Counted from the first letter of the stretch, positions 48,898-58,851 are shown. The stretch is 64,000 nt of DNA from Oscillospiraceae bacterium (GCA_014799385.1 JAAVIC010000013.1:62001-126000); one strand, 5' to 3'. Program-made: numbers and translations. The notes: generated by a model from the letters alone, not told the origin.

Positions 48898-50940
48898 TCA
48901 TACTCTTGTGTTTAATGACGTTCTCTTATCGGTGATTTTCGGGAACACCTCAACAAGGTTATGCGGCTTTTTCAAAGGCGCGGTTTCAAATGTCCGCGCG
49001 GAGTAGCCGCTGCCTCGGATAATCTTGGTTACTCTGTCCTTCATCGGCTCGATTTCCTTTTCAAACCGCGGCGGATAGAGCAGCGACAGATTGACTTCCT
49101 CACCGAGAGCGTACATATCCAATTCAAAGCGTCCGATACTCTCCACATCAAACGTCAGGAATAAATGATAATTTCGCTGAGTGCCGGGGGTATTATTGGG
49201 ATTGTTCTCGTCATTATCCACCCAAAGTTCTCCGAACGCGCGTGTTCCGCCGACATCGAGCGGTAAGATATAATGCGCAAGCGGAGTGAATACTCCCGGA
49301 GCGTTAAGCAGACTTTGCAGCAGATTCGCGGCATTAAAGCTGTCCAGTGACTTCAACGCGGGATTGTTGATATTCTGCTGAATGAAATCCGTGAGGTTAT
49401 CCAATGTGGAGCTTACAGGCGGACGGATTCCATGCTGGGGAAGCTCGTTTTTAACCGCCATTTTTTCGATTATGTCAACAAACACTCCGAAAAGACGCTC
49501 TCTGAGCGGAATATCGGGCATATCGCGGAGCATTCCGTTCAGTTGGTCGATAAGCTCCTGCATAGTGTTTATCTTGGAAAAATCCGCCAACATCGCGTTT
49601 GCCGCTTCATTATAATCGGGATTCTCCAAAAACAGCCCTTCGGCAAGCTCTTTCAACGCGTCCATTCCGCTGATTCTCCCGCGGTTATATGCCGACAAAA
49701 TATGCTCGACATTGTACCCCGACGATTTGAGCTGATTCATATATCCGTTTTCGCTCATAGTTTCGTTCAGAACCTTATGCCAACCTGAAAGTTCTGCGTT
49801 CTCTTCCTTGGATTCGGACTGATTTTGTTCAACACCCTCCAAATCCGATTTATTATTTTCTACATTTTCAACAAAATCTTCATCTGAATTTTTGACATTT
49901 TGCCGAAATTCATCATTTTCCCCATCAAAATCTAAAAATTTCCCATTAGAATCGGGTGAAAGTGGTTGATTTTGTGAAGAATTTGTAGTATAATTATTAG
50001 TAGGAGATTGTTCGGGCATATTCTCGACATCTTCCATAGTCCGAACATTGGGATTTTGCATCGGATTCTTGTCGAAAATCGCCGAATACAGGCGGTTGAA
50101 GGAGTTTCGGAGTGATTCGCGCAGAGTTCCCGAGGAGATTTGCGTCAACAGGAGATTAAAATACTCCTTGCACATATACGGGCTGTTGTTATAACGCGAC
50201 AGGTTGTGCGTAATCAGCGGAATAAGCATCTGAGTCTTATCATCGTTCAGCAGACTTCCGCTTACCTCCTTGAGGATTCCCAGGGTTTCTCCCTTTAGGT
50301 AGTCGAAGTACTGCTCGGCATCGTCCGCGCCCCACTCCTGCGACAGATTCAGCAGCTTTTCGGAGAGCTTCTCGTTCGGAGAGTAATACTCCGACAGGAA
50401 CTTGAGGTTTGCGCGCAGCGCACCGAGAATTTCGTTTCTGTTCTGAGCGAAGTTTATCGATTTCAGCAGATTTCCAACAAGCTCCTTGGTATTCGGATCG
50501 GTGGTGGTCTGAGCCACCTCGCGCAGAACATCGTAAAACTCGTGACCCGAGAACATCGTGTTCTGCTGCTCTTGGTTCTGAATCTCCTGTACAAGCTGTT
50601 CCGGGGTTACGTACAGCTCTTTGGCAAGATTTTCCAAACTGCCGTACAGCTCGGTGTGACCGGTGATAAGGGCTTGATTCAGCACCTCTACGTTAAGTAA
50701 ATCCTTAAGCATCTCCACCGCGAGAGTGGGATCCTTGGCGACCTGAACCTGCAGCGGGATAAGCTCGCGGTTGCCCATTTCAAGCCGGCTTCTGGAAGCC
50801 GCGTCGGAGTTTACGCCCGCCGCGCCCACGCCCGTCAGCTTTACGATGTCAAACGGTTCGGTATTAGCGTCCTGTTGGCGCGGACTGTAATTATAGTTCT
50901 TTGAGGTTATGGGGTTATTTATCTGTGGAATTTGTGCCAT
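48898..50940 (-). CDS. ylqG: YlqG-like protein with FliK-type C-terminal domain
   Basis: 680 residues. The N-terminal half is helical (IPLQVQVAKDPTLAVEMLKDLLNVEVLNQALITG). A low-complexity Asn/Glu/Ser/Asp stretch lies at about 310-390, and the C-terminus (about 560-650, HYILPLDVGGTRAFGELWVDND..FDVESIGRFELDMYALGEEVNLSLLYPPRF) resembles the hook-length-control fold of FliK. With ylqH 30 nt downstream it recreates the ylqG-ylqH pair. Placement next to cheA suggests a link to motility. The low-complexity part is AT-rich. Confidence 0.75.
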   Translation of the reverse strand: MAQIPQINNPITSKNYNYSPRQQDANTEPFDIVKLTGVGAAGVNSDAASRSRLEMGNRELIPLQVQVAKDPTLAVEMLKDLLNVEVLNQALITGHTELYGSLENLAKELYVTPEQLVQEIQNQEQQNTMFSGHEFYDVLREVAQTTTDPNTKELVGNLLKSINFAQNRNEILGALRANLKFLSEYYSPNEKLSEKLLNLSQEWGADDAEQYFDYLKGETLGILKEVSGSLLNDDKTQMLIPLITHNLSRYNNSPYMCKEYFNLLLTQISSGTLRESLRNSFNRLYSAIFDKNPMQNPNVRTMEDVENMPEQSPTNNYTTNSSQNQPLSPDSNGKFLDFDGENDEFRQNVKNSDEDFVENVENNKSDLEGVEQNQSESKEENAELSGWHKVLNETMSENGYMNQLKSSGYNVEHILSAYNRGRISGMDALKELAEGLFLENPDYNEAANAMLADFSKINTMQELIDQLNGMLRDMPDIPLRERLFGVFVDIIEKMAVKNELPQHGIRPPVSSTLDNLTDFIQQNINNPALKSLDSFNAANLLQSLLNAPGVFTPLAHYILPLDVGGTRAFGELWVDNDENNPNNTPGTQRNYHLFLTFDVESIGRFELDMYALGEEVNLSLLYPPRFEKEIEPMKDRVTKIIRGSGYSARTFETAPLKKPHNLVEVFPKITDKRTSLNTRV

Positions 50941-51048
50941 GGTATATTCCTCCCAAACGGAATTTATTCGTTACCTCTATTTTAACATATTCTGACGAAA
51001 TAATAAAGGGCTTTTTTGAAAAAAATTCAGAATCTTTGCTAAAAATTC

Positions 51049-51086
51049 TACGGAGCATATAAAAATTTGTTTTTATACGATCCGTA
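51049..51086. promoter_or_regulatory. Palindrome in the ylqG-cheA intergenic region
   Basis: Arms TACGGA..TATAAAAA and TTTTTATA..TCCGTA. It may be an operator or a hairpin between the divergent ylqG and cheA genes. I found no clear flagellar sigma promoter. Confidence 0.4.
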
Positions 51087-51162
51087 AAAACGGCGGATTC
51101 TTAATATATAATTAAATTAAACAAATAAACGCCTTGCGCGTATTCGGAAAGGAAATGAAATT

Positions 51163-53292
51163 ATGGCAAAAATTGAATCCGGCATGGAAGCTATGCTTGA
51201 TATGTATTTCTACGAAACCAACTCTTTGCTTGAACAGTTGGACGAAATACTTTTGCGTACAGAGCAGGCAAACGCCTTTGAAAGCGATGATATCAAGGAG
51301 ATTTTCCGCATAATGCACACCATCAAGGGTTCTTCCGCGATGATGGGCTTTGATAATCTCTCGGTATTGGCGCATAAAGCGGAGGATATGTTCTTCGTAA
51401 TTCGCGAGAATCCCGATGTTATCACGGACGTTAGCTTTGTGTACGACCTCGTATTCCAGGTTTCCGACTCCTATAAGGCGCAGATTGAGGCGATTCAGAA
51501 TAATATAGGCGGCGAATACGAACTGATGAACTTTGACGACCTTATCGACAAGCTGATCAAGGCTCGCGATAAGCTGAACTCCGAGGCGTCGGGAGAAGCA
51601 GCTCCCGCGTCCGAGGCAGCTCCCGCCGCGGCAAAAAGCGAGTCTGCGCCCGTAAGCGACGGAAAGATCTCCGTACGCGTATTCTTCGATGACGGCTGCC
51701 AGATGGAAAATCTTCGCGCGTTCTTGTTGATCAACACCATTCGCGATGAGTGTTCATTCCTCGAATTTTATCCGAGCGATGTTGAAACCAACGGCGAAAG
51801 CTCCAAGGAAATCGTTGAGAACGGATTCCTTATTACATTCACAGCAAATGACGGCAAGGACAGCTATGTACTTAACCTTATAGAAACCGCGCTTAACGTG
51901 CAGTCCTACGAGATACTGAACGAGCCGGCAGATACCGCACCCAAGGCTGAGGAGACCGCACCCAAGGCGGAAATCCCGCCCGAACCGACAAAGACCGAGC
52001 TTAAGGTGGAAAAACCCGCGCCTAAGCCCGAACCCAAGCCCGCGACTCCCACGGACGCTTCCATTGAAAAGGCGCAGGCGGCTGTCGCAAACGCGAATGC
52101 ACAAGCGCAGGGCGGCGCACAAAAGCAAAGCCTTATCAGCGTAAATCTGGCAAAGCTGGACGCGCTGCATGATATTGTCGGAGAGATCATCACCACCGAG
52201 TCGATGGTTATCTCCAATCCCGACCTCGAGGGTCTGGAGCTGGAGAGCTTCAACAAGGCGGCGCGCGACCTGAAAAAGCTGACCAACGAGCTTCAGGATA
52301 CCGTAATGTCCATCAGAATGGTTCCGCTTGCGGGCGTATTCCAGAAGATGAACCGTATCGTCCGCGATATGCGTAAGAAACTCAATAAAGATGTTGATTT
52401 TCTGCTTGAAGGAGAGGATACCGAGGTTGATAAGTCCATAGTTGACAGCCTCCAGGATCCGCTGATGCACCTTGTCCGCAACTGTATGGATCACGGCATC
52501 GAGGACAACGTTCAGGACAGAATATATGCGGGCAAACCCGAAAAGGGCACTCTCAAACTGACCGCTCAGAACGCTTCGGGAGAGGTTATCATTACCGTAT
52601 CCGATGACGGAGCGGGTATTGATCCCGATAAGATTATGGCAAAGGCACGCAAGATGAACTTGCTTACCAAACCCGAAAACGAGTATTCCATAAAGGAAAT
52701 TCAGAACCTGATTCTCTTGCCGGGATTCTCCACCAACGAACAGGTTACCGAGTTCTCGGGACGCGGCGTTGGTATGGATGTTGTAAAGGCGAACATCGAG
52801 AAGTGTAATGGTACAATTATCGTGGATTCCAAGAAGGGCGAGGGCACGAGCTTTATCATCAAGATTCCGCTGACGCTGGCAATTATCGACGGTATGGAAA
52901 TTACAGTCGGCGATTTGGTATTTACAGTGCCGATCTCTACCATTAAGGAGAGTTTCAAAATTGAGGAATCGCAGATTCTCCGTGACACAGGCGGAAACGA
53001 AATGATTATGATTCGCGGTATCTGCTATCCGATTTTGCGTCTGCACGAGAAATTCAACATCGATACAGATGTCACCAAGCTCGAAGACGGCATTCTGCTG
53101 TTGGTTGAAACCGACAATAAGAGTATGTGCATCTTCGCGGATAAATTGATTGGCGAGCAGCAGGTAGTTGTAAAGCCGTTCCCGAAATATCTGTCACGCT
53201 ACAACATCAAGGGCGAGGGACTTTCGGGCTGCACTATTATGGGTGATGGCAGCATTTCGCTTATCATTGATACCAACACACTTATTGGTTAA
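51163..53292 (+). CDS. cheA: Chemotaxis histidine kinase CheA
   Basis: 709 residues in full CheA order: Hpt domain with phospho-accepting H52 in IMHTIKGSSAMMGF, a linker and a CheY-binding-like P2 region (about 165-250), a Pro/Ala/Glu-rich linker (255-310), the dimerisation helices, an HATPase domain (HLVRNCMDHGIEDN, DDGAGIDP, GRGVGMDVVKANI) and the CheW-like domain at the end. It phosphorylates CheY and CheB in response to receptors. GGAAAGGAA precedes ATG. It heads the cheA-W-R-B series. Confidence 0.96.
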   Translation: MAKIESGMEAMLDMYFYETNSLLEQLDEILLRTEQANAFESDDIKEIFRIMHTIKGSSAMMGFDNLSVLAHKAEDMFFVIRENPDVITDVSFVYDLVFQVSDSYKAQIEAIQNNIGGEYELMNFDDLIDKLIKARDKLNSEASGEAAPASEAAPAAAKSESAPVSDGKISVRVFFDDGCQMENLRAFLLINTIRDECSFLEFYPSDVETNGESSKEIVENGFLITFTANDGKDSYVLNLIETALNVQSYEILNEPADTAPKAEETAPKAEIPPEPTKTELKVEKPAPKPEPKPATPTDASIEKAQAAVANANAQAQGGAQKQSLISVNLAKLDALHDIVGEIITTESMVISNPDLEGLELESFNKAARDLKKLTNELQDTVMSIRMVPLAGVFQKMNRIVRDMRKKLNKDVDFLLEGEDTEVDKSIVDSLQDPLMHLVRNCMDHGIEDNVQDRIYAGKPEKGTLKLTAQNASGEVIITVSDDGAGIDPDKIMAKARKMNLLTKPENEYSIKEIQNLILLPGFSTNEQVTEFSGRGVGMDVVKANIEKCNGTIIVDSKKGEGTSFIIKIPLTLAIIDGMEITVGDLVFTVPISTIKESFKIEESQILRDTGGNEMIMIRGICYPILRLHEKFNIDTDVTKLEDGILLLVETDNKSMCIFADKLIGEQQVVVKPFPKYLSRYNIKGEGLSGCTIMGDGSISLIIDTNTLIG

Positions 53293-53536
53293 TGCTGTGC
53301 GCAAGCCGACAGAACCGAAGCAGGGGAGCGAAGCAGCCCAAATCTGAAACGTAAGTGCGAACGAAAATTAGTAAAATTGAGTTCGCACTTAGCGAGCGCA
53401 AACGAGCAAAGCGAGGCTTGCGCGTTTTCAGATTTTCAAATTGCGAGGTTCTGCGAGGATTTGTGAACGAAGTGAAACGGAGAGAACAAATCCGACGGCT
53501 GAGTGCAGCAAATTAAAATCGGGGGGATAAATAGAA
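53293..53536 (+). repeat. Nested palindromic spacer between cheA and cheW
   Basis: AAATCTGAAACG (53340-53351) pairs with CGTTTTCAGATTT (53423-53435) except for one base, and inside it AAGTGCGAAC/GTTCGCACTT (53353-53362, 53381-53390) pair perfectly. GCGCAAGCC/GGCTTGCGC form another arm. It could attenuate or process the che transcript. No gene is present. Confidence 0.6.
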
Positions 53537-54043
53537 ATGACTAATGATGTTATAAAAGAGGCTGTCGCGAAACAGCAGTCGGGCGACAGAAAACTCGCGG
53601 CAGACAACAGCATTCTCGGAAAGGTTATGACCTTTAATATCGGCGACCAGATTTACGGAATCGAGATTCAGTATATTCTCGAAATTATCGGAATGTCGCA
53701 CATTACCAAGGTTCCGCATGTGCCAGACTATATTAAAGGTATAATCAACGTGCGTTCAAAGGTTGTGCCCATTGTTGATATCCGCACACGTTTCGGCAAG
53801 CCCGAAATTCCGTATACGCCGCGTACATGCATTATTACATTGGATTTCAACGATACCTCTATCGGTATTATCGTTGACAGTGTTGAGGACGTTGAGGATA
53901 TTCACACTGGCGATATTTCGGCAGCTCCCGAAAACAAGAATGTAAATGTCAACGACTTTATACAATATATGATAAGAGGGGAAAATGGAGAAACCAAGCT
54001 CATCCTCGATGTGGCAAAATTGCTTGACGAACAGGAGGCATAA
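53537..54043 (+). CDS. cheW: Chemotaxis coupling protein CheW
   Basis: 168 residues. The CheW fold starts at about residue 30 (LGKVMTFNIGDQIYGIEIQYILEIIGMSHITKVPHVPDYIKGIINVRSKVVPIVDIRTRFG) and includes IGIIVDSVEDVEDI. The N-terminal 30 residues are a charged extension. It links CheA to receptors. ATG at 53537 follows GGGGGG. The next gene, cheR, starts 3 nt after its stop. Confidence 0.94.
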   Translation: MTNDVIKEAVAKQQSGDRKLAADNSILGKVMTFNIGDQIYGIEIQYILEIIGMSHITKVPHVPDYIKGIINVRSKVVPIVDIRTRFGKPEIPYTPRTCIITLDFNDTSIGIIVDSVEDVEDIHTGDISAAPENKNVNVNDFIQYMIRGENGETKLILDVAKLLDEQEA

Positions 54044-54046
54044 GTC

Positions 54047-54874
54047 GTGAGCCTGGAAATTACCGAAGCCGAATTTCAGCGTCTTGTTAAGTATATGTAC
54101 GATAATTTCGGGATAAATCTGTCCGCAAAGAAGGTATTGGTTCAGGGCAGACTCGGAAATATGCTGAAGGACCGCGGTTTCAAGGATTACAATGCATATC
54201 TGGACGCGGTCGCTGCCGATAAATCGGGCGCGGAAGTCACTACTATATTAAATAAGCTCACGACAAACCATACGTTCTTTATGCGTGAGCCGGAGCATTA
54301 TACCTTTTTGAAGAACACGATTCTGCCGTATATGACAGAAACCTGCAAAAAGGATCACACAATCAGAATCTGGAGCGCGGCTTGTTCGTCCGGCGAGGAA
54401 TGCTATACCACCGCTATGCTTATCGACCAGTATTTCGGCGCTGATAAGGGCAAGTGGGATACGCGTATTCTGGCAACCGATATTTCCCAGAATGTAATCG
54501 GCAAGGCTAAGATGGGAATCTATACCGAGGAGGGAATGAAAGGTCTTTCCAATGATTGGAAAACTCGGTATTTCAATAACCTTGGCAACGGAAAATACGA
54601 GATTTGTCAAGGGATAAAAGACGAGGTTATCTTCAAGACGTTCAACCTGATGGATCAGATGCCCGAAAAATACAAGGCAAAACCATTTGATCTGATTTTC
54701 TGCCGCAATGTAATGATTTACTTCGACCAACCCACCAAAGAAGCACTTGTAGAGCGGTTCTATGATGTAGTTAAGCCCGGCGGGTATTTCTACATCGGTC
54801 ACGCGGAAAGCGTAAACCGTAACGCAACCAGATTCAACTATATCCAGCCCGCGATTTACCGCAAACCGGAGTAA
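54047..54874 (+). CDS. cheR: Chemotaxis protein methyltransferase CheR
   Basis: 275 residues. The N-terminal helical domain (EFQRLVKYMYDNFGINLSAKKVLVQGRLGNML) and the SAM-binding domain (IRIWSAACSSGEECYTTAMLI, ILATDISQNVIGKAK, FDLIFCRNVMIYFD, PGGYFYIGHAESV) are complete. It methylates receptor glutamates for adaptation. The start is GTG at 54047, coupled to cheW. A long terminator hairpin follows. Confidence 0.95.
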   Translation: MSLEITEAEFQRLVKYMYDNFGINLSAKKVLVQGRLGNMLKDRGFKDYNAYLDAVAADKSGAEVTTILNKLTTNHTFFMREPEHYTFLKNTILPYMTETCKKDHTIRIWSAACSSGEECYTTAMLIDQYFGADKGKWDTRILATDISQNVIGKAKMGIYTEEGMKGLSNDWKTRYFNNLGNGKYEICQGIKDEVIFKTFNLMDQMPEKYKAKPFDLIFCRNVMIYFDQPTKEALVERFYDVVKPGGYFYIGHAESVNRNATRFNYIQPAIYRKPE

Positions 54875-54886
54875 TAATTCCGCGTT

Positions 54887-54931
54887 AAATTTTGATTTCT
54901 CCCTGCAACCGGCGGGGAGAAATCAAAATTT
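54887..54931 (+). terminator. Hairpin between cheR and cheB
   Basis: A 17-bp inverted repeat (54887-54903 with 54914-54931, one bulge), rich in A/T at its base. It would end or attenuate transcription before cheB. Confidence 0.75.
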
Positions 54932-54964
54932 ATTATACAATCCGTATAAAAGTAAGGTGATTTT

Positions 54965-56131
54965 ATGGATAGAATTAAATTGTTAGTAGTTGACGATTCT
55001 ATACTTTTCAGGGAAGTTCTGACGCGCTATATCCGTCAAGACGATATGATCGAAATCGTGGGGAAAGCGGGCGACGCTTACTCCGCGCGGGATATGATCC
55101 TCAAATTTGAGCCGGATGTTATGACTCTCGACCTGGAAATGCCGCGAATGGACGGTGTGGCATTCCTCAAGCGTCTGCTGCCGCAGTATTATATTCCAAC
55201 CATTGTGGTTTCAAGCTCAGACGAGCGTAAATCCGCGTGCAAAGAGGCAGGAGCCGTGGAATTTCTTGCCAAGCCCGCCGCACGTACCAACAAGGATATG
55301 GAAGCGTTTGCGCAAGAACTGTGCGGAGCGATTCGCCGCGCATATAAAACCAATCATCCAAACGCTAAAATTGACATAAATCCGCCAAAGCCCGCTTCAT
55401 CAACTGCATCGAACACGATTACCAGTGCCGCGAAAACGGCAGCTATGGCGGAAAAGGTAGTATCGCAAAGCGCGCAATATATTGCCGCGTCAAACGCTCC
55501 CAAGCCAAGTGAAGAACCGGCAGCACCCGTTTCAACACCTGTAAAGCACACAAAACTGAAAAAATCCGAGGCTATTATAGCGTTGGGCGCGTCTACCGGC
55601 GGCACCGAAGCACTTGAACAGGTAATTCGCCAGTTCCCGGCAGATACTCCACCCGTGATTATTGTGCAGCATATGCCCGCGGGATTCACAAAGCTATATG
55701 CCGAGCGTCTTAACCGCTCCTGCAAGATGGAGGTCAAAGAGGCAATAGACGGCGAACGTCTGCGCAGAGGACTGATCGTAGTAGGCGCGGGCGAGCGTCA
55801 TCTGCGCCTGTGTAAGGACGTTAACGGCTGGTATATATCCTCCAAGCCCGGTGAGAAGGTTTCGGGGCATTGTCCCTCCGTGGACGTGATGTTCGACTCC
55901 GTTGCGGACGTTGCCGGACCGCTTGCCATAGGCGCAATTCTTACGGGTATGGGTCGCGATGGAGCGGACGGTCTGCTTAAAATGCGCCAGCGCGGAGCGT
56001 TCACCATTGGTCAGAACAAAGAAACCTGTGTTGTGTACGGTATGCCGATGGAGGCTTACAAGTGCGGAGCGGTAGAGGTTCAAGCCCCTCTGTATAAAAT
56101 CGCCGAGATCATTCTCAATAATCTATATTAA
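54965..56131 (+). CDS. cheB: Protein-glutamate methylesterase CheB
   Basis: 388 residues. An N-terminal receiver domain (D10, D11, phospho-site D56 in DVMTLDLEMPRMDG, lysine in EFLAKPA) is joined by an Ala/Ser/Pro-rich linker (about 140-200) to the methylesterase domain with the catalytic serine in LGASTGGTEAL, the histidine in VQHMPAGF and the aspartate in GMGRDGADGL. It removes receptor methyl groups. A terminator hairpin (56171-56198) follows. Confidence 0.96.
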   Translation: MDRIKLLVVDDSILFREVLTRYIRQDDMIEIVGKAGDAYSARDMILKFEPDVMTLDLEMPRMDGVAFLKRLLPQYYIPTIVVSSSDERKSACKEAGAVEFLAKPAARTNKDMEAFAQELCGAIRRAYKTNHPNAKIDINPPKPASSTASNTITSAAKTAAMAEKVVSQSAQYIAASNAPKPSEEPAAPVSTPVKHTKLKKSEAIIALGASTGGTEALEQVIRQFPADTPPVIIVQHMPAGFTKLYAERLNRSCKMEVKEAIDGERLRRGLIVVGAGERHLRLCKDVNGWYISSKPGEKVSGHCPSVDVMFDSVADVAGPLAIGAILTGMGRDGADGLLKMRQRGAFTIGQNKETCVVYGMPMEAYKCGAVEVQAPLYKIAEIILNNLY

Positions 56132-56170
56132 GAGAACCATAGAAAAAGTTAATTTTCATATTGTCGATAA

Positions 56171-56198
56171 ACCCCGAATCAATTGCTTCGGGGTTTCA
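56171..56198 (+). terminator. Terminator of cheB
   Basis: ACCCCGAA/TTCGGGGT hairpin followed by TTCAGTTTG. Confidence 0.75.
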
Positions 56199-56204
56199 GT
56201 TTGT

Positions 56205-56490
56205 ATATAAACCACATCTCGGGGAGCTGCGCCCTCGGCGCGGATAGCGGGGGACAACCCTTCGGGGAGCGGGCTAAGTCTTGGACAACGTTAACTGCGC
56301 CTGCAGCGCAGAGCGTTGTTGCCAAGCCTTGACATTTCTCGCTTCGCGAGAAATGCTCAGCAATCCGGCAAAAATGGGGGACTCCCCCACTCCCCTACGG
56401 GTTTTCCCCCCACACCTTGGGGCGCAGGGCTTCTACCTGCATTATGGGTTCGGGGCTGCTCCCCCTGACCCCGAATCAATTCGGGGTTTT
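56205..56490. repeat. G-tract and palindrome-rich spacer left of the origin
   Basis: Contains GGGGGACAACCCTTCGGGG (inverse of a motif at 42331 and 42381), AACGTTAACTGCG hairpins, TTTCTCGCTTCGCGAGAAA, GGGGGACTCCCCC and a second CCCCGAATC..TTCGGGG hairpin at about 56472-56488. No gene is supported. Confidence 0.55.
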
Positions 56491-56520
56491 TGTTTTATAA
56501 TGATAGAAAAAACTCTAAAA

Positions 56521-57180
56521 TTTGAAATAAAATTTTCAACATTTAACAGTCAGATGTTGAAAACTCTGTTCTCCACAGAAATTTAACGGGGTATTCAACA
56601 TTGTTTATAACTTATCCACATAATTTCGGTTTGGTTAAATAATCACGTTTTTTAACACTTTTAACCGAGTTTTCAACCAAATTCACAAGCTTTCCACACT
56701 TTCATTGTTGAAAAGTGTCTGTTTTTGAAGAAAAAATGGCAATTTTTTCTCCTCGTTAATAAGTTTTCAACATAGTAACTTGATATGCATTGTTTGATTC
56801 ACGTAAAATCGTAAGTGAAATTTTTAACAAAGTGTATAATTCCGGGTTTGTGAAGTTAATTTTAACCAATTTCAACCGAGTTTTCAACAATTATGTGAAA
56901 AAATTATCCGAAAAAATACGGAAAAGAGCGACTTATTCACACTTTTAACCGAGTTTTCAACAATATAAAATAATTTTTCCAACTGTAATATATTTTTTTA
57001 GGTTTTCATCATTATAATGTTGAAAACTTTTGAAAATTTCTTTAATACAAGAAAATTATGTTAAAAATTCATTTTTTTTGTTGAAAATTCACAGATTATA
57101 TAAATAAAATCTGTTGCTATTTCTGCTTGCATTTCATTATTATATATGTTATAATTAAAATATAACATTTTGCATTAGAC
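56521..57180. other. oriC: Replication origin, region upstream of dnaA
   Basis: At least ten copies of TTTTCAACA or TTTTCAACC (or their complements) lie between 56533 and 57090, along with a perfect DnaA box TTATCCACA (56612-56620) and near-matches CTTTCCACA (56690-56698) and TTATTCACA (56933-56941). Three of them sit in a longer repeat ACCGAGTTTTCAAC (about 56665, 56873, 56946). The region is strongly AT-rich and directly precedes dnaA, as in B. subtilis-type origins. The dnaA promoter lies in its right end. Confidence 0.88.
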
Positions 57181-57193
57181 TGGTGGAGAAAAA

Positions 57194-58552
57194 ATGAACT
57201 CTTTGACATCTCTTTCGGATATTTACAGATGCGTTGTGGAAAATTGTGTCAACGCTTATGACATTTCCAACAACGCGCGAGAATTATGGCTAGATCCGCT
57301 GATTCCCGTGAAAATGGAGGATAATTCTTTCATTTTTGCAACAGATATGGAATTTAAGCGCGATACCTTGAACTCGCTTTATCGTCCCTATATTGAGGAG
57401 CAGCTTAAAACTATTCTCGGTGTACCGGTGAAAGTGAAAATAATAATAGATGAAAAGCTCACCTCGCCGAAGACCTCCATTGCGGATATGATCAATGCCG
57501 AACCCGTCAATGAAACGGTCGATATTATTGATAAAAAGGTTACATATACGTTCGACAACTTTATTGTCGGACCGTCAAATAACCTTGCGTTTGCTGCGGC
57601 AAAGGCGGTGTCCAAAAAGCAACATGAGAAATACAATCCGCTGTTTATCTACGGGGATTCCGGTCTGGGAAAGACGCATCTGCTTTCGGCGATTCAATTT
57701 GAAATGCAGAAAAACTTCCCCGGTATCAATATTATATATATCCCGGCGGAAACGTTTACAAACGAGTTTCTGCACTCCATTTCGTCAAACAGCGTGGAAA
57801 CGTTTGATGACAGATACAGAAGTGCCGACGCGCTTTTAATTGACGATATACAGTTTATCGCGGGAAAGGACCAGACTGAGGAGAAGTTCTTCCATATATT
57901 TAATGAGCTGTACAAGCAGAACAAGGTTATCGTTCTGACGTCTGACCGCCCCGCAAAAGAGATCAAGTCTATCTCCGACCGCTTGAAAACCCGCTTTTCC
58001 AGCGGACTTATCGCCGATGTAAAACCGCCGGAGTACGAAACAAGAATCGCAATTATTCAGCGTAAAGCAGAACTGCTGAATTTTAATATCTCCGAGGAAG
58101 TAATTGATTACATTGCCACCAAGCTGAAGTCCAATATCCGTCAGATTGAGGGTGTTGTCACCAAGCTGAACGCGCTTTATATGGTTTCTCAGATGAAGCC
58201 GACAATTGCGGTTGCGCAAAACGTGATCAAGGACATCGTAACGGAACATCAGCCTATCCCCATAACCGTTGAGAAGATAATCAGCGAGGTCGGGAAAATC
58301 TACAACGTTGACCCGGACGAGATGCGTTCTCAACGGAGAACCGCAAACATCTCCCAGGCAAGAAAGGTCGCTATCTACGTGATTCAGGACGTTACCGGGC
58401 TTCCGTATGAGGCAATCGGACAGAAGTTCAACGGCAGAGATCACTCAACGGTGGTATACGCGATAAAATCCATAAAAGCGGAAATGGACCGCGACAGCAG
58501 TTTCAAATCTGTGGTGGAGGACATCATCAAGAACATCAAGACCAATCAATAA
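57194..58552 (+). CDS. dnaA: Chromosomal replication initiator DnaA
   Basis: 452 residues in four domains: the N-terminal interaction domain, a short linker, the AAA+ domain with Walker A GDSGLGKTHL and Walker B LLIDDIQFIAG, and a C-terminal DNA-binding domain with ISQARKVAIYVIQDVTGLPYEAIGQKFNGRDHSTVVYAI. It binds the boxes on both sides of the gene and melts the origin. GGTGGAG precedes ATG. Box clusters on both sides of the gene would also let DnaA repress its own expression. Confidence 0.98.
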   Translation: MNSLTSLSDIYRCVVENCVNAYDISNNARELWLDPLIPVKMEDNSFIFATDMEFKRDTLNSLYRPYIEEQLKTILGVPVKVKIIIDEKLTSPKTSIADMINAEPVNETVDIIDKKVTYTFDNFIVGPSNNLAFAAAKAVSKKQHEKYNPLFIYGDSGLGKTHLLSAIQFEMQKNFPGINIIYIPAETFTNEFLHSISSNSVETFDDRYRSADALLIDDIQFIAGKDQTEEKFFHIFNELYKQNKVIVLTSDRPAKEIKSISDRLKTRFSSGLIADVKPPEYETRIAIIQRKAELLNFNISEEVIDYIATKLKSNIRQIEGVVTKLNALYMVSQMKPTIAVAQNVIKDIVTEHQPIPITVEKIISEVGKIYNVDPDEMRSQRRTANISQARKVAIYVIQDVTGLPYEAIGQKFNGRDHSTVVYAIKSIKAEMDRDSSFKSVVEDIIKNIKTNQ

Positions 58553-58800
58553 CGATGTTGAAAATTTCAGAGAATTTTGCAATAATTCAACAAACATTTC
58601 AACTGTATTCAACCGTAAGTTGAAATCCAAAAACTTTTCAACTTAATCCACTTTTACTCAACAGTACGATGTTGAATAAAAAATGCTTTTAAGGCGGCTT
58701 GGACAAACATTTTGCAAAATATTCCACAGATTTCACCGACATTATTATGATTATTATAAATAAATAATAATTATAATTATAATAAATTATCGAGATTTTA
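58553..58800. other. oriC: Replication origin, region between dnaA and dnaN
   Basis: DnaA-box-like sequences (TGTTGAAAA, TTTTCAACT, TATTCCACA at 58720-58728) end in a pure A/T tract, about 58741-58790, with repeated TTATAA and TAATAA units. This is the usual place of the unwinding element in bipartite Firmicute origins. Confidence 0.75.
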
Positions 58801-58851
58801 AAACCCACTCATAACCGTACAGCGAAAAGGTGTGAATCATAATTACCGCAG

